From assembly GCA_016874005.1 (NCBI GenBank), contig VGVQ01000013.1, forward strand, positions 1-64,000: a stretch of 64,000 nt of DNA, given 5' to 3'. The position numbers and the translations under genes were made by a program. The notes beneath the pieces are model-generated. The model was not told where the DNA came from. It was given only the letters and a program-made list of their open reading frames with translations, and did not search any database. This stretch comes from Gemmatimonadota bacterium (GTDB lineage Bacteria; Gemmatimonadota; Gemmatimonadetes; Gemmatimonadales; GWC2-71-9). This document shows positions 11,551-20,215 of this stretch, piece after piece; the first letter of the stretch is position 1; the number at the start of each line of letters is the position of its first letter.

Positions 11551-12282
11551 ATGCTGATCACCTGCGCCGGAGATACCCACGTGGGGGTTGTCCGCAGCGG
11601 GAACGAGGACAGCTTCCTGCTCGACTATCAGCATGGCCTGTTCATCGTCGCCGACGGGATGGGAGGCCACGCGGCCGGAGAAGTCGCCAGCGAAATGGCG
11701 GTCGAGATCATCGCCAAGGAGTTGGGAAGCCTCAGAGGCCTGTCCGACGCCGAAGCGTTCGACCGGATCCGATCGGCGATCCGCCGGGCCAATCAGGCGA
11801 TCTTCGAACGGACCCTCGCCGAAGCCGACAAGCGGGGGATGGGCACCACGATCACGGTGCTGGTGCTGGCGGCCCGCCGATACCTGATCGGCCAGGTGGG
11901 CGACAGCCGGGCCTACCTCCACCGCAGCGGCAGACTGCTCCAGGTAACCAAGGATCACAGCTACGTCCAGGAACAGGTCGACGCCGGCCTCCTCACCGCC
12001 GAACAGGCCCGGACCCATCCCTACAGCAACGTCATCACCAGATGCGTCGGCGCCAACGAGGATGTGGTGCCCGACGTCTACTTCGGTGCGCTGGAACAGG
12101 GCGATGTCATCCTGCTCGCCTCGGACGGGCTCACCGGGATGCTGGAGGACGACCAATTGGCGAGGATCCTCGACGGCGGGGTCCCACCCGAGGTGGCCGT
12201 CAACCGGATGATCACCGAGGCCAACCGGCACGGGGGGCTCGACAACATCACGGCCATTGTGGTGCGAGTCGACGAGGTTTAG
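11551..12282 (+). CDS. PP2C-type Ser/Thr protein phosphatase (Stp1/PrpC family)
   Basis: 243 residues, the standard length for bacterial Stp1/PrpC. Metal-site motifs are in order: GVVRSGNEDS, FIVADGMGGHAAGEVAS, GMGTTITVLV, GQVGDSRAYL, LLASDGLTGML and GGLDNITAIVVRV. It removes phosphate from Ser/Thr in proteins with two Mn/Mg ions. It starts 3 bp after the FHA gene, so they form one operon. Its TAG stop shares the four bases TTAG (12279-12282) with the TAA stop of the convergent HD gene. Confidence 0.93.
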   Translation: MLITCAGDTHVGVVRSGNEDSFLLDYQHGLFIVADGMGGHAAGEVASEMAVEIIAKELGSLRGLSDAEAFDRIRSAIRRANQAIFERTLAEADKRGMGTTITVLVLAARRYLIGQVGDSRAYLHRSGRLLQVTKDHSYVQEQVDAGLLTAEQARTHPYSNVITRCVGANEDVVPDVYFGALEQGDVILLASDGLTGMLEDDQLARILDGGVPPEVAVNRMITEANRHGGLDNITAIVVRVDEV

Positions 12283-13568
12283 GAGAGCAGAGCCCCCGCT
12301 TCCAGCCGCCGGGCCACCTCTTCCGCCGGCAACGCCGCCAATGCCACCACAGAATCGACGGACCGGCCGATCGGATCGGCCGTGAACACCCGCAGCCGCC
12401 TGGCGCTCTGATACAGCTCGGCCCCAATCCGGGGAAGTCCGAGTTGTCCGGCCCGTCCCTCGTCGGTCAGCCGTTCGATCCGACCGTCCCGGGTGCGAAG
12501 CAGCAGATCGACGCTGAGCATGTTGTCGCGGGCGGGGTAGTCGAGCAGCAGCCCATCCGGGGCGAGCCCGCACTCGACCGCGAGACGCTCCTCGACCCGG
12601 GCGGTGAGATCGGGTTGATCCGGAATCCACCGGCCAGCGCCCGGCGGGAGATCGCTCGCCGGAAGATCCAAGGCCCGCTTGTAGAGCCGCCGCTCATGAA
12701 CCGCCCGGGCCAGGCCGGTTGGATCGGCCGCGATGAGCCGCTCCATCAGGGCGCCGTCCGTGGCGCCCGCGACCGAGGCGGCGTCGAGCCGCCCGGCCGC
12801 GACCGAGCGTCGAACCGCCCGTTTGAACATGCAGGTGGCCGCCCGGACCGCGTGGTGCCAGTACACGTTACGGTACATCTGGTACTTGGCGAACAGGAGG
12901 GTCTCCAACGCGCTCACGCCCTTCTCGAGGACACCCACCGCCCGCCGGCCCGGTGCCGCCTCCATCACGGTGAGGGCGGAGAGGAGGCGATCGACGTCCA
13001 GGGTCCCGTAGGGGACCCCGCAGGCGCGGGCGTCTCGACTGAGATAGTCGACCTTGTCGAGATCGAGAGAGCCCGAGATCAGCCCCTGCAAGGGATTGTC
13101 GCTCCGCCCCCGCATCAGCTGGCCGATCGCCGGTGCCAGGCTGGGCCCGCCGATCGCCTCGAGCGCCGAACGAAGCGGCTCCTCGCTCAGCTTCCGGGCG
13201 CCCAACTCCTCGTGGTGGGGGAACCCGGCTTCCTCGAGACCGTGCGAAAACGGATAGTGGCCGATGTCGTGGAGCAAGGCGGCCAACCGGATCGCCAGCT
13301 GGTGCTCTGCGGAGACGTCGGAGAGTTCACCCCGCTGCTGGAGAATGGCGAGCGCCCGGCCAGCCAGATGGTAGGCGCCAAGGGCGTGCTCGAAACGGGT
13401 GTGGGTGGCGCCGGGGTAGACCAGGAAGGCGTGCCCCAATTGGCGAACGTACCGGAGTCGCTGGACCGGCGCGGTGTCCAATACCGCGAGCGCCGCCTGG
13501 TCCAACTGGATGTTGTCCCAGAGCGGGTCGCGGATGATCTCGAAGGGAACTTGGGCCGAGTGGCCCAC
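12279..13568 (-). CDS. HD-superfamily phosphohydrolase (dNTPase-like, COG1078)
   Basis: 429 residues. The metal-binding HD residues appear as HTRFEHALGAYHLA and LAALLHDIGHYPFSHGLE, followed by GSLDLDKVDYLSRDARACGVPYG, which is typical of COG1078/SAMHD1-like proteins. Some members hydrolyse dNTPs; the substrate is unproven here. GTG at 13568 (VGHSAQVPFEIIRDPLWDNIQL) is chosen because homology begins at once and it lies 4 bp after the pckA stop. The longer upstream reading frame is antisense or out-of-frame pckA. It is likely cotranscribed with pckA. Confidence 0.85.
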   Translation of the reverse strand: MGHSAQVPFEIIRDPLWDNIQLDQAALAVLDTAPVQRLRYVRQLGHAFLVYPGATHTRFEHALGAYHLAGRALAILQQRGELSDVSAEHQLAIRLAALLHDIGHYPFSHGLEEAGFPHHEELGARKLSEEPLRSALEAIGGPSLAPAIGQLMRGRSDNPLQGLISGSLDLDKVDYLSRDARACGVPYGTLDVDRLLSALTVMEAAPGRRAVGVLEKGVSALETLLFAKYQMYRNVYWHHAVRAATCMFKRAVRRSVAAGRLDAASVAGATDGALMERLIAADPTGLARAVHERRLYKRALDLPASDLPPGAGRWIPDQPDLTARVEERLAVECGLAPDGLLLDYPARDNMLSVDLLLRTRDGRIERLTDEGRAGQLGLPRIGAELYQSARRLRVFTADPIGRSVDSVVALAALPAEEVARRLEAGALLS

Positions 13569-13572
13569 CGGA

Positions 13573-15153
13573 CTACCCGTGGGGTCCGGCTTTGGCCACC
13601 GCCTCGGATACCCCTGAGGCGAAGGTCTTGAAGTTGTCGCGGAAAATCCCGGCCAACTTCTTGGCCTGGGCGTCGTACCCGGCCGCGTCCTTCCAAGTGC
13701 CGCGAGGGTCGAGTACCTCGGACGGGACACCGGGCACCGCCACCGGGACGCTGAACCCGAAGGTCGGGTCAGGCCGGTAACTGGCCTGGTCGAGCTGGCC
13801 GGCCAGGGCGGCCGTGACCATGGCCCGGGTATACGACAACTTCATCCGCGACCCGACTCCGAACGGGCCGCCGGTCCAGCCCGTGTTCACCAGCCAGACC
13901 CTGGCGGCGTGCCTCGAGATCTGCTCGCCGAGCATCGTGGCATACACCCCAGGGTGGAGCGGCAGGAACGGTGCCCCGAAGCAAGACGAGAAGGTGGCCG
14001 ACGGCTCGGTGACGCCGCGCTCGGTGCCGGCGACCTTCGCGGTGTACCCCGACAAGAAGTGGTACATGGCCTGCTCGGCGCTGAGCCGGGCGATCGGGGG
14101 CATCACCCCGAACGCGTCGGCGGTGAGGAAAACAATGTTCTTCGGGTGGCCGGCCTGACCCGACGGCTCGAAGTTCGGGATGTAGTGGATCGGGTAGCTG
14201 GCCCGGGTGTTCTCGGTGAGCTTGTCGGATCCGAAGTCCACCTGGCGACTGGCCTCGTCGATCATGACGTTCTCGAGGACCGTGCCGAACATATGGCTCG
14301 CCGCGTAGATCTCGGGCTCGCCCTCCTTGGAGAGCCGGATCACCTTCGCGTAACAGCCACCTTCGAAATTGAAGATCCCCCGATCGCTCCAGCCGTGCTC
14401 GTCGTCGCCGATCAGCCGCCGCGCCGGGTCGGCCGAGAGGGTGGTCTTGCCGGTGCCGGAGAGGCCGAAGAAGATCGCGGTATCGCCGCCCTCGCCCACA
14501 TTGGCCGAACAGTGCATTGGCAAGACGCCCTGCTGGGGCAAGAGGTAGTTGAGCACCGTGAAGATCGACTTTTTCATCTCGCCGGCGTACCGGGTCCCGC
14601 CGATGACGATCGTTCGCCTGGCGAAATTGAGGACGATGAAGGTACTGGTACGAGTCCCATGAGTGGCGGGGTCGGCCTGGAACTCGGGCGCGTGGTAGAC
14701 GACGAACGAAGGGGCGAAGCCCGCCAGCTCGGCGGCCGACGGCCGGATGAACATGTTCCGGACGAACATCGCCTGCCAGGCGTTCGGCGTGATGAACCGG
14801 ACCGGCAGCCGGTAGGCACGGTCGGCTCCCCCAAACAGATCCTGGACGAACACCTCGGCCTGGGCGCTCAGGTGGGCCTGAACGTCGGCCAGAAGCCGAT
14901 CGAATTTCTCGGGGGCGAGCTTGTCGTTCTTGTCCCACCAGATCTTGCTTGCGCTGGACGGCTCTTCGACGACGAACTTGTCCTTGGGCGATCGACCGGT
15001 ATGGGGACTCGTGACGACCGCCAGCGCCCCGTGGTCGGTGATCCGCCCCTCGCCGCGCCGCGAGGCGTGCTCGTACAAAGCCGGAGTTGCTAAGTTGGCC
15101 CAAACCGTTCCGGTGTGGACGCCTTGGGCTGTGATGTTGGAATTCGTGCTCAT
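13573..15153 (-). CDS. pckA: Phosphoenolpyruvate carboxykinase (ATP)
   Basis: 526 residues, normal for the ATP-dependent enzyme that converts oxaloacetate to PEP in gluconeogenesis. Signatures are [11 protein letters not shown], the PEPCK motif [15 protein letters not shown] (P-loop near residue 240), [11 protein letters not shown] (metal site) and [21 protein letters not shown] near the end. ATG 15153 ([13 protein letters not shown]) is preferred over a more distal start because the residues before it are not conserved. A perfect 8-bp inverted repeat lies about 60 bp upstream. The HD gene follows within 5 bp. Confidence 0.97.
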   Translation of the reverse strand: MSTNSNITAQGVHTGTVWANLATPALYEHASRRGEGRITDHGALAVVTSPHTGRSPKDKFVVEEPSSASKIWWDKNDKLAPEKFDRLLADVQAHLSAQAEVFVQDLFGGADRAYRLPVRFITPNAWQAMFVRNMFIRPSAAELAGFAPSFVVYHAPEFQADPATHGTRTSTFIVLNFARRTIVIGGTRYAGEMKKSIFTVLNYLLPQQGVLPMHCSANVGEGGDTAIFFGLSGTGKTTLSADPARRLIGDDEHGWSDRGIFNFEGGCYAKVIRLSKEGEPEIYAASHMFGTVLENVMIDEASRQVDFGSDKLTENTRASYPIHYIPNFEPSGQAGHPKNIVFLTADAFGVMPPIARLSAEQAMYHFLSGYTAKVAGTERGVTEPSATFSSCFGAPFLPLHPGVYATMLGEQISRHAARVWLVNTGWTGGPFGVGSRMKLSYTRAMVTAALAGQLDQASYRPDPTFGFSVPVAVPGVPSEVLDPRGTWKDAAGYDAQAKKLAGIFRDNFKTFASGVSEAVAKAGPHG

Positions 15154-15523
15154 AAACCTGTGGTTGGGGCGGGCACAGCCCACTCGGGCAACGGCCGTTC
15201 CGTGAATAGAAAACGTTTCCTCATGAAACGTTGGAGCCTTGCTGCGAAAGACCCGTAAGATCGGTTTCTAGGACCCGGCGGACAAGGGAGCGTCACCCAG
15301 GGCAACCGAATCGGGACCGGTGGCTGTCGTAACAGGCCTGCCACAGCGCCGACCTCGCCGGCAGCGCTTTGACCTCGATCCGGCGCCATAATCGATTGTC
15401 AGCAAACATCTTGAGCGATTGCTCCCCAGCTTGGAGACCGAGGTACGGAAACTGCCCCCTCGGCATTGCCGGCGGCGCCGACCGGCGTCGGGCTGCAAGT
15501 CTTCGAACAGTGACCAGGATATA
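15154..15523. other. Intergenic region between pckA and the GGDEF gene
   Basis: About 370 bp between divergent genes. It holds the AACGTTTC/GAAACGTT dyad listed separately. The rest, including an open frame reading from 15419, shows no domain-like protein. A promoter for each neighbour must lie here, but I do not see a convincing -35/-10 pair on either strand. Confidence 0.5.
15212..15232. promoter_or_regulatory. Perfect 8-bp inverted repeat upstream of pckA, candidate operator
   Basis: AACGTTTC-CTCAT-GAAACGTT. The half-sites are perfect with a 5-bp spacer, and AT-rich against the GC-rich background. It sits 59-79 bp before the pckA ATG, where a repressor or activator would act. The regulator is unknown. 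It could also fold as an mRNA hairpin. Confidence 0.4.
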
Positions 15524-16924
15524 GTGCAAACTCGGATCCTGCTGCTTGGCAATCCTGACGCCAGACCCGACGGTCTCGAGCGGGCGCTGATTCGCGCGGG
15601 CTATGGCTTGAGCGAAGCCGCCGGTCCGACCTCCTCTCCCGGGGATGCCGGCTCGCCCGATCTGGCGATTCTTTCGCTCCTCCCGGCCCACGGATCGCCC
15701 GAGGATCAACTGGCCCCGCTGCTCCGGGCCGGATGGTCCGCGGTGCCGACCATCGTTCTCGCGCCAGTCGGGGGGTCGGACCTCGTGGTCCGGGCTCTCG
15801 CGCTTGGCGCCGCCGATGCCATGGTGGCCCCGATCGCGTTGTCGGAGTTGAACGCCCGGATCCTCTCCCGGCTTCGGGCCGTGCGGGACGGGTTTCGGGC
15901 CGCGGAGTCGAGCAACGCCCAGTCGCAGCTCTTCGCGGTGTTCAAGGAGGTAGCCCTCGCCAGCCGCCCGGAGGAGATGCTCCAGGTGCTCGTCCGGCAC
16001 CTCGGTCAGTCGCTCGGCGCGGCCCATTGCGGCTGCATCTTCACCCTGGAGCCCCGGCGGGGGCGGTTGGTCGCGGCGGCGGAGCGTCCTGAGATCCGCA
16101 GCCTCGAAGTCGACCTCGATGACTACCCGGAGGTTCGTCACACCGCGGCGACCGGGCGAACGACCTTCGTGCCCGACGCGGTCCGGCACCCGCTCTTCAG
16201 TCACGCGGCGTCGGCCACCCCGCCGTCGGTGGCGCCGTTCGCGCCCTCGAGCGCGGTCGCGGTGCCGGTCCACTTCCAAGGCAAGAGTGTCGGCGCGATC
16301 GTGGTTCGGACCGCCGCTCCGAGTCCCGCACTGACGGTCGATGACGTGGCGTTCGTCGAGACCCTGGTGGCCACCACCTGCCGCCTCCTCGAACAGGAAG
16401 AGCGTCGGGCGACGATCAACCGCCGCCAGGCCAGCGCCGGGGTGGTCGACCCGCTGACGGGTTGCGGGGGGCTCGACGCCCTCGATCGGCGGATCCGCGA
16501 CGAAATGGAGCGGAGCGATCGCTATGCCCGGACCTTCTCGGTGATGCTGGTCGATGTCGACGGACTCCGTTTTCACAACAAGCGCGGCGGGGTCGAGGCG
16601 GGAGACCGCATCCTCAGCGAGTTAGGCGGTCTTCTGCAGCGGGAACTCCGCTCACCTGACTTCGTCGCTCGGCACGGCGGCGACGAGTTCGCGATCGTGT
16701 TGCCGGAAACCGGCGACGACGGCGCCCGGTTGACGCTCGATCGGCTTCGCCGGGCCATCGCCGAACATCCGTTCACCGACCTCGGAGCCGAGCCGGTTGC
16801 GGTCTCCGGGGCCTGGGTGACCTACCCCGACCCGGCCCTGCTGACGCCCGACGATCTCTTTGCTCGGGCGGAAGCCGCCCTGACCGCGGCCAAGTCCAGC
16901 CGCGCCCCCGAGCACGCCGCCTAA
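15524..16924 (+). CDS. Diguanylate cyclase: degenerate receiver, GAF and GGDEF domains
   Basis: 466 residues. Residues 1-120 look like a response-regulator receiver (RILLLGNPDARPDGL to DAMVAPIALSELNARILSRLR). The strand where the phosphoacceptor Asp should be reads DLAILSLLP, with Ser in its place. Residues 135-285 form a GAF domain (EMLQVLVRHLGQSLGAAHCGCIF to FVETLVATTCRLLEQEE). Residues 305-460 form a GGDEF domain with an intact active site (RHGGDEFAIVLPETG) and an RSPD inhibitory site five residues before it, so it should make cyclic-di-GMP with feedback control. GTG 15524 is chosen because AGGA precedes it; an upstream start would add about 35 Arg-rich residues of no known domain. Confidence 0.87.
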   Translation: MQTRILLLGNPDARPDGLERALIRAGYGLSEAAGPTSSPGDAGSPDLAILSLLPAHGSPEDQLAPLLRAGWSAVPTIVLAPVGGSDLVVRALALGAADAMVAPIALSELNARILSRLRAVRDGFRAAESSNAQSQLFAVFKEVALASRPEEMLQVLVRHLGQSLGAAHCGCIFTLEPRRGRLVAAAERPEIRSLEVDLDDYPEVRHTAATGRTTFVPDAVRHPLFSHAASATPPSVAPFAPSSAVAVPVHFQGKSVGAIVVRTAAPSPALTVDDVAFVETLVATTCRLLEQEERRATINRRQASAGVVDPLTGCGGLDALDRRIRDEMERSDRYARTFSVMLVDVDGLRFHNKRGGVEAGDRILSELGGLLQRELRSPDFVARHGGDEFAIVLPETGDDGARLTLDRLRRAIAEHPFTDLGAEPVAVSGAWVTYPDPALLTPDDLFARAEAALTAAKSSRAPEHAA

Positions 16925-16949
16925 CCTCCCGGGCCGAGCGGTGCCGCCG

Positions 16950-16955
16950 TAAGTT
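16950..16955 (+). promoter_or_regulatory. Possible -10 element directly before the alpha/beta hydrolase start
   Basis: TAAGTT (16950-16955) ends 8 nt before ATG 16964 and there is no Shine-Dalgarno sequence. This is the spacing expected of a leaderless transcript. No clear -35 box is visible. Confidence 0.3.
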
Positions 16956-16963
16956 CTGCTCCG

Positions 16964-18181
16964 ATGCATCATTTCTACCCCTTGCTCGCCAGGCCCTGGG
17001 CCGGAATGGCGATTGCCGCGGCTGTGGGGCTGTTGGCGTTGGCCCTGCTCGGCATCGGGCGGCGCCCTGGCCGCGGGCTTGCCCGTCTGACGGGCCGGTT
17101 AGTCGCGGTGATCGCGTCCGTACTCGCTGTTGGCGGCGCCATTGGGACGGCCAAGGCCGTCGGGGCCGATCGGATCCCGCCGCCGGGACAGCTGATCGAC
17201 GTCGGCGGCTACCGGCTCCACCTGCTGGCCGAGGGCGATGCTCGAGGGGAGCCAACGGTGGTGTGGATCCCCGGCGGTCATGCCCAGGGTCACGGCTTCT
17301 ACAACTTTCACAAGGTCTTCCGGGCCGAAACTCGCTCGATCCTCTTCGATCGGGCGGGGACCGGGTGGAGCGACGTCGGTCCGTTCCCCCGTACCACCGG
17401 GCGCGAAGCGGTCGAGTTGGCCACCCTCCTCGCACGGGCCGGGGAGCGGGGGCCGTTCGTCATGATCGGCCACTCGTATGGCGGGCTGCTGGCGGCGAAT
17501 TTCGCCCGCCGTTTCCGCGACCGCACCGCGGCGGTGGTACTCCTCGACCCGACTCCCCCGGATGTTCTGATCTACGCCCCCGTGTTCGGCAAGACCGTGG
17601 GGGCCGGCTTGGTGGCGAGCGGGGAGCGGGCGGGTCTTGCGAAGTTGTTCGGGCTCTGGCGGGACCCGACCGATCGGATGATCGCTGCTGGCGGGGACTA
17701 CGGCCGGATTCTCGGGCTGGTTCGGGACGCGCTGGCAGACGTGGGCCCCGCGATGCGAGCCAACGACGCGAGGCCAGCCGGCGATTTCGCCGGGGGATCG
17801 ATTTTTCGGGAGTTCACCGCGGCTCGGGTTCTCGAAGAGGCCGAGCATCTCATGGTCTACGACGGCGAACTCCAGGATGTCCCGGTGTACCTCGTTATTC
17901 CGGCGGATGACTTCGAGGCCTCGGTGCGGCAAATGGGAATTCCGGCCGATCAATCGCCGCGGGTGATCAACTTCCTTCGCCACGCGCGCCAGCGGTACCT
18001 GGCGACCTCGAACCGGGGCCGACTCCTCCATCCGCCGTCCGGCACAGGGCACAACTTCCCGTTCGAGGCACCCGACTTCGTGGTGACGACGATCCGCCAG
18101 GTGCTCGGCGAAAGCCGGACCCCGGCGGGGGATTCGGCGGGTTCGATGCCACGGGCAGCCGGCGGTCCTCCCAACGACTAG
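16964..18181 (+). CDS. Membrane-anchored alpha/beta hydrolase
   Basis: 405 residues. Two hydrophobic segments near the N-terminus (MAIAAAVGLLALALLGIG and a second at about 45-65) anchor an alpha/beta hydrolase domain from about residue 75. The oxyanion region is VVWIPGGHAQG, the nucleophile elbow is GHSYGG and a late histidine is in GTGHNFPFEAPDF. This places it in the epoxide-hydrolase/haloperoxidase-like group of serine hydrolases. The substrate is unknown. It converges with the CocE gene with the two stop codons touching (18178-18181). Confidence 0.83.
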   Translation: MHHFYPLLARPWAGMAIAAAVGLLALALLGIGRRPGRGLARLTGRLVAVIASVLAVGGAIGTAKAVGADRIPPPGQLIDVGGYRLHLLAEGDARGEPTVVWIPGGHAQGHGFYNFHKVFRAETRSILFDRAGTGWSDVGPFPRTTGREAVELATLLARAGERGPFVMIGHSYGGLLAANFARRFRDRTAAVVLLDPTPPDVLIYAPVFGKTVGAGLVASGERAGLAKLFGLWRDPTDRMIAAGGDYGRILGLVRDALADVGPAMRANDARPAGDFAGGSIFREFTAARVLEEAEHLMVYDGELQDVPVYLVIPADDFEASVRQMGIPADQSPRVINFLRHARQRYLATSNRGRLLHPPSGTGHNFPFEAPDFVVTTIRQVLGESRTPAGDSAGSMPRAAGGPPND

Positions 18182-20214
18182 GGCACGGCTCCCTCCCGGA
18201 GCTCGACCGAGGCCCGGGGGCCGGCGCTATCCGTCTTGACTCGATAGACGAAACGTACCGGTGGTTGACCCGGCCGATTCACCGTCACCGTGCTGGCGTA
18301 GTCGATCGTCTGCCGATAAGGCGCGGTTTTGGTTAGGTCGATCCGCCACTCCGTGCGCCCGCTCACCGTCGCCCCGGCGACCGTCCGTTCGGCGCTATCG
18401 CGCGACCGGTAGCTCACCAGACCGGCGGTCAGGTCGTGTTCGATCCAGATCCGCGAATCGGGGTCCCGGGTCGATTGGGGGACCGGCATCAGCGGAAGGC
18501 GGGGGGCGGCGAGCGGTCGAGCGGGTCTCGGTACCACGGGGAGGAGCACCGTGGTGCGCTCGCGGCCATGGCGGAAGTGGATCGTGTTGTCGGCCGGTTT
18601 GGGGTTGGGCCAGTTGGAAGGCCAGTCGCTCGAGGCGATCGTCAACCGGATCCGATGGCCCCGTCGGAACAAGTACGAGACGTTCTGAAGCGTGACCCGA
18701 TAGCGGTGGATGGCTCCGGGACGGATCGGGGTTGGCTCGACGAACCGCCAGTCCTCGGGGCGGCGCGGATTGACGTCCGACTCGCGATACGACGAGTTGA
18801 GCCACCCGCGGGTCACCCACTCCGACTTTCCGTTCGGCAGGACGTCGGAGAGCTTGATCGAAAAGTCGGTGTCGTCCGCCGTCGACGACGCGAAGAAGAC
18901 GATCTCGGGCATCCCGGTCACCTCCAGGTCGGCCGCCAACGGCTCCGAAGTGAAGGTCAGCGATTCGGCCTCGTCGACCCGCTGGTCCGGCTGGGTCAGA
19001 TACTCGTCGTATTGGGCGTCGAACCAGGTTCCATAGGGCCCGGCGGCGCTTCCGACCCATGGCGCATAGCTGAATTCCGCCGGCCGCGCGCTTTCGCCGG
19101 GCGTCCGCCTCAAGGACCGGTCGGGGGCCGGGTAGAACGGCGTCAGCACGCTCCGGGCGATCGGCCAGTCCGCCTCGTGCCGCCAGCGGTTTTCCCGCAT
19201 GATGAACAAGGTGACCGGCGGTTCCTCGTCGATGCCGGTGGCGACACCCTTCAGGAATCGGTCGAACCAGGCCAGTCGGAGAAGCTGGAAATCGAGCGGT
19301 TGACCCGGGCCGAATCCGCCGTGAGTCCAGGGACCGACGAAGAGCCGCTGGGGCACCTTGTGCTTGCGCAGCACCAGGTAGTTCTGGAACGCCTCGTCGA
19401 GGTTCCGAGCGTGGTCGAAGTAGTTGGCGGTCTGGAGAGTCGGGACCGCGAAATGCTCGTACTTGCTGCGGAGGTCCTTCTCGCGCCAGTAGTCGTCGTA
19501 CCGGGCATGGGCCCATTGGGGCGGGAAGAATGGCTCCCAGCCGTTGTCGGCAATGTGGCGTTTCCAGGTGTCGACGTCGAGCGTCTTGCCGCCTTCGCCG
19601 TCGTCGTAGACCGGTCCGCGCAGCATGGTGTAGAGGACGTTGCCCACTCCATGCCAGACGTACGGGTGATTGGTCCGGACTCCGCCGGGGTACCAGTGGT
19701 CGCCGAAGAAGTTGGCGTACGAACTGTTGACCGCGATCGCGGCGAGATGCGGCGGCCTGAGGGCCGCCACCCGGGTAGAGTTGATGGCGCCGAACGAGAT
19801 GCCCCACATCCCGACTTTGCCGGTGGACCAGGGCTGGGCCGCCGCCCACTCGACCAGGTCGTAGCCGTCTCGAAACGATTGGGCGTCGAAGTAGTCGGCC
19901 ATGACTCCCTCGGACCGCCCGGTGCCCCGACCCTCGGCGAAGATGGTCACGTACCCCCGTTCGGCGAACCACCGGTCGGGGTCCTTGCCGTATGGGATAT
20001 AGTTGATGACGACTGGATGCCTGCCCGGCGTCGCCGGCCGGACGATGTTGGCCGCGAGGCGGACCCCGTCTCGCATCGGAACCCGGACCTCGTACTCGAC
20101 CATCGTCTGATGGGTCGGTTGCGAGAGGTTGCGATAGCCGTGTCCGGCCGCTTCTTGAGTCTCGGCGGCCGCGGGGAGGGCGGCGGCGAGGGCGATGAGT
20201 CGAGCGACCCTCAC
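18178..20214 (-). CDS. Secreted CocE/NonD-family hydrolase (X-Pro dipeptidyl-peptidase S15)
   Basis: 678 residues. A short signal peptide (RVARLIALAAALPAAAE) precedes the S15 catalytic domain: YEVRVPMRDGVRLAANI, the nucleophile in GMWGISFGAIN, and a C-terminal galactose-binding-like domain from about residue 420 (EIVFFASSTADDTDFSIKLSDVLPNG). The family cleaves esters or acyl-proline peptides. GTG 20214 follows the stop of the upstream serine hydrolase by one base, so the longer upstream frame is rejected and the two genes form an operon. The last 100 residues form an extra beta-rich region beyond the usual X-Pro domain. Confidence 0.87.
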   Translation of the reverse strand: MRVARLIALAAALPAAAETQEAAGHGYRNLSQPTHQTMVEYEVRVPMRDGVRLAANIVRPATPGRHPVVINYIPYGKDPDRWFAERGYVTIFAEGRGTGRSEGVMADYFDAQSFRDGYDLVEWAAAQPWSTGKVGMWGISFGAINSTRVAALRPPHLAAIAVNSSYANFFGDHWYPGGVRTNHPYVWHGVGNVLYTMLRGPVYDDGEGGKTLDVDTWKRHIADNGWEPFFPPQWAHARYDDYWREKDLRSKYEHFAVPTLQTANYFDHARNLDEAFQNYLVLRKHKVPQRLFVGPWTHGGFGPGQPLDFQLLRLAWFDRFLKGVATGIDEEPPVTLFIMRENRWRHEADWPIARSVLTPFYPAPDRSLRRTPGESARPAEFSYAPWVGSAAGPYGTWFDAQYDEYLTQPDQRVDEAESLTFTSEPLAADLEVTGMPEIVFFASSTADDTDFSIKLSDVLPNGKSEWVTRGWLNSSYRESDVNPRRPEDWRFVEPTPIRPGAIHRYRVTLQNVSYLFRRGHRIRLTIASSDWPSNWPNPKPADNTIHFRHGRERTTVLLPVVPRPARPLAAPRLPLMPVPQSTRDPDSRIWIEHDLTAGLVSYRSRDSAERTVAGATVSGRTEWRIDLTKTAPYRQTIDYASTVTVNRPGQPPVRFVYRVKTDSAGPRASVELREGAVP

Positions 20215-20215
20215 C

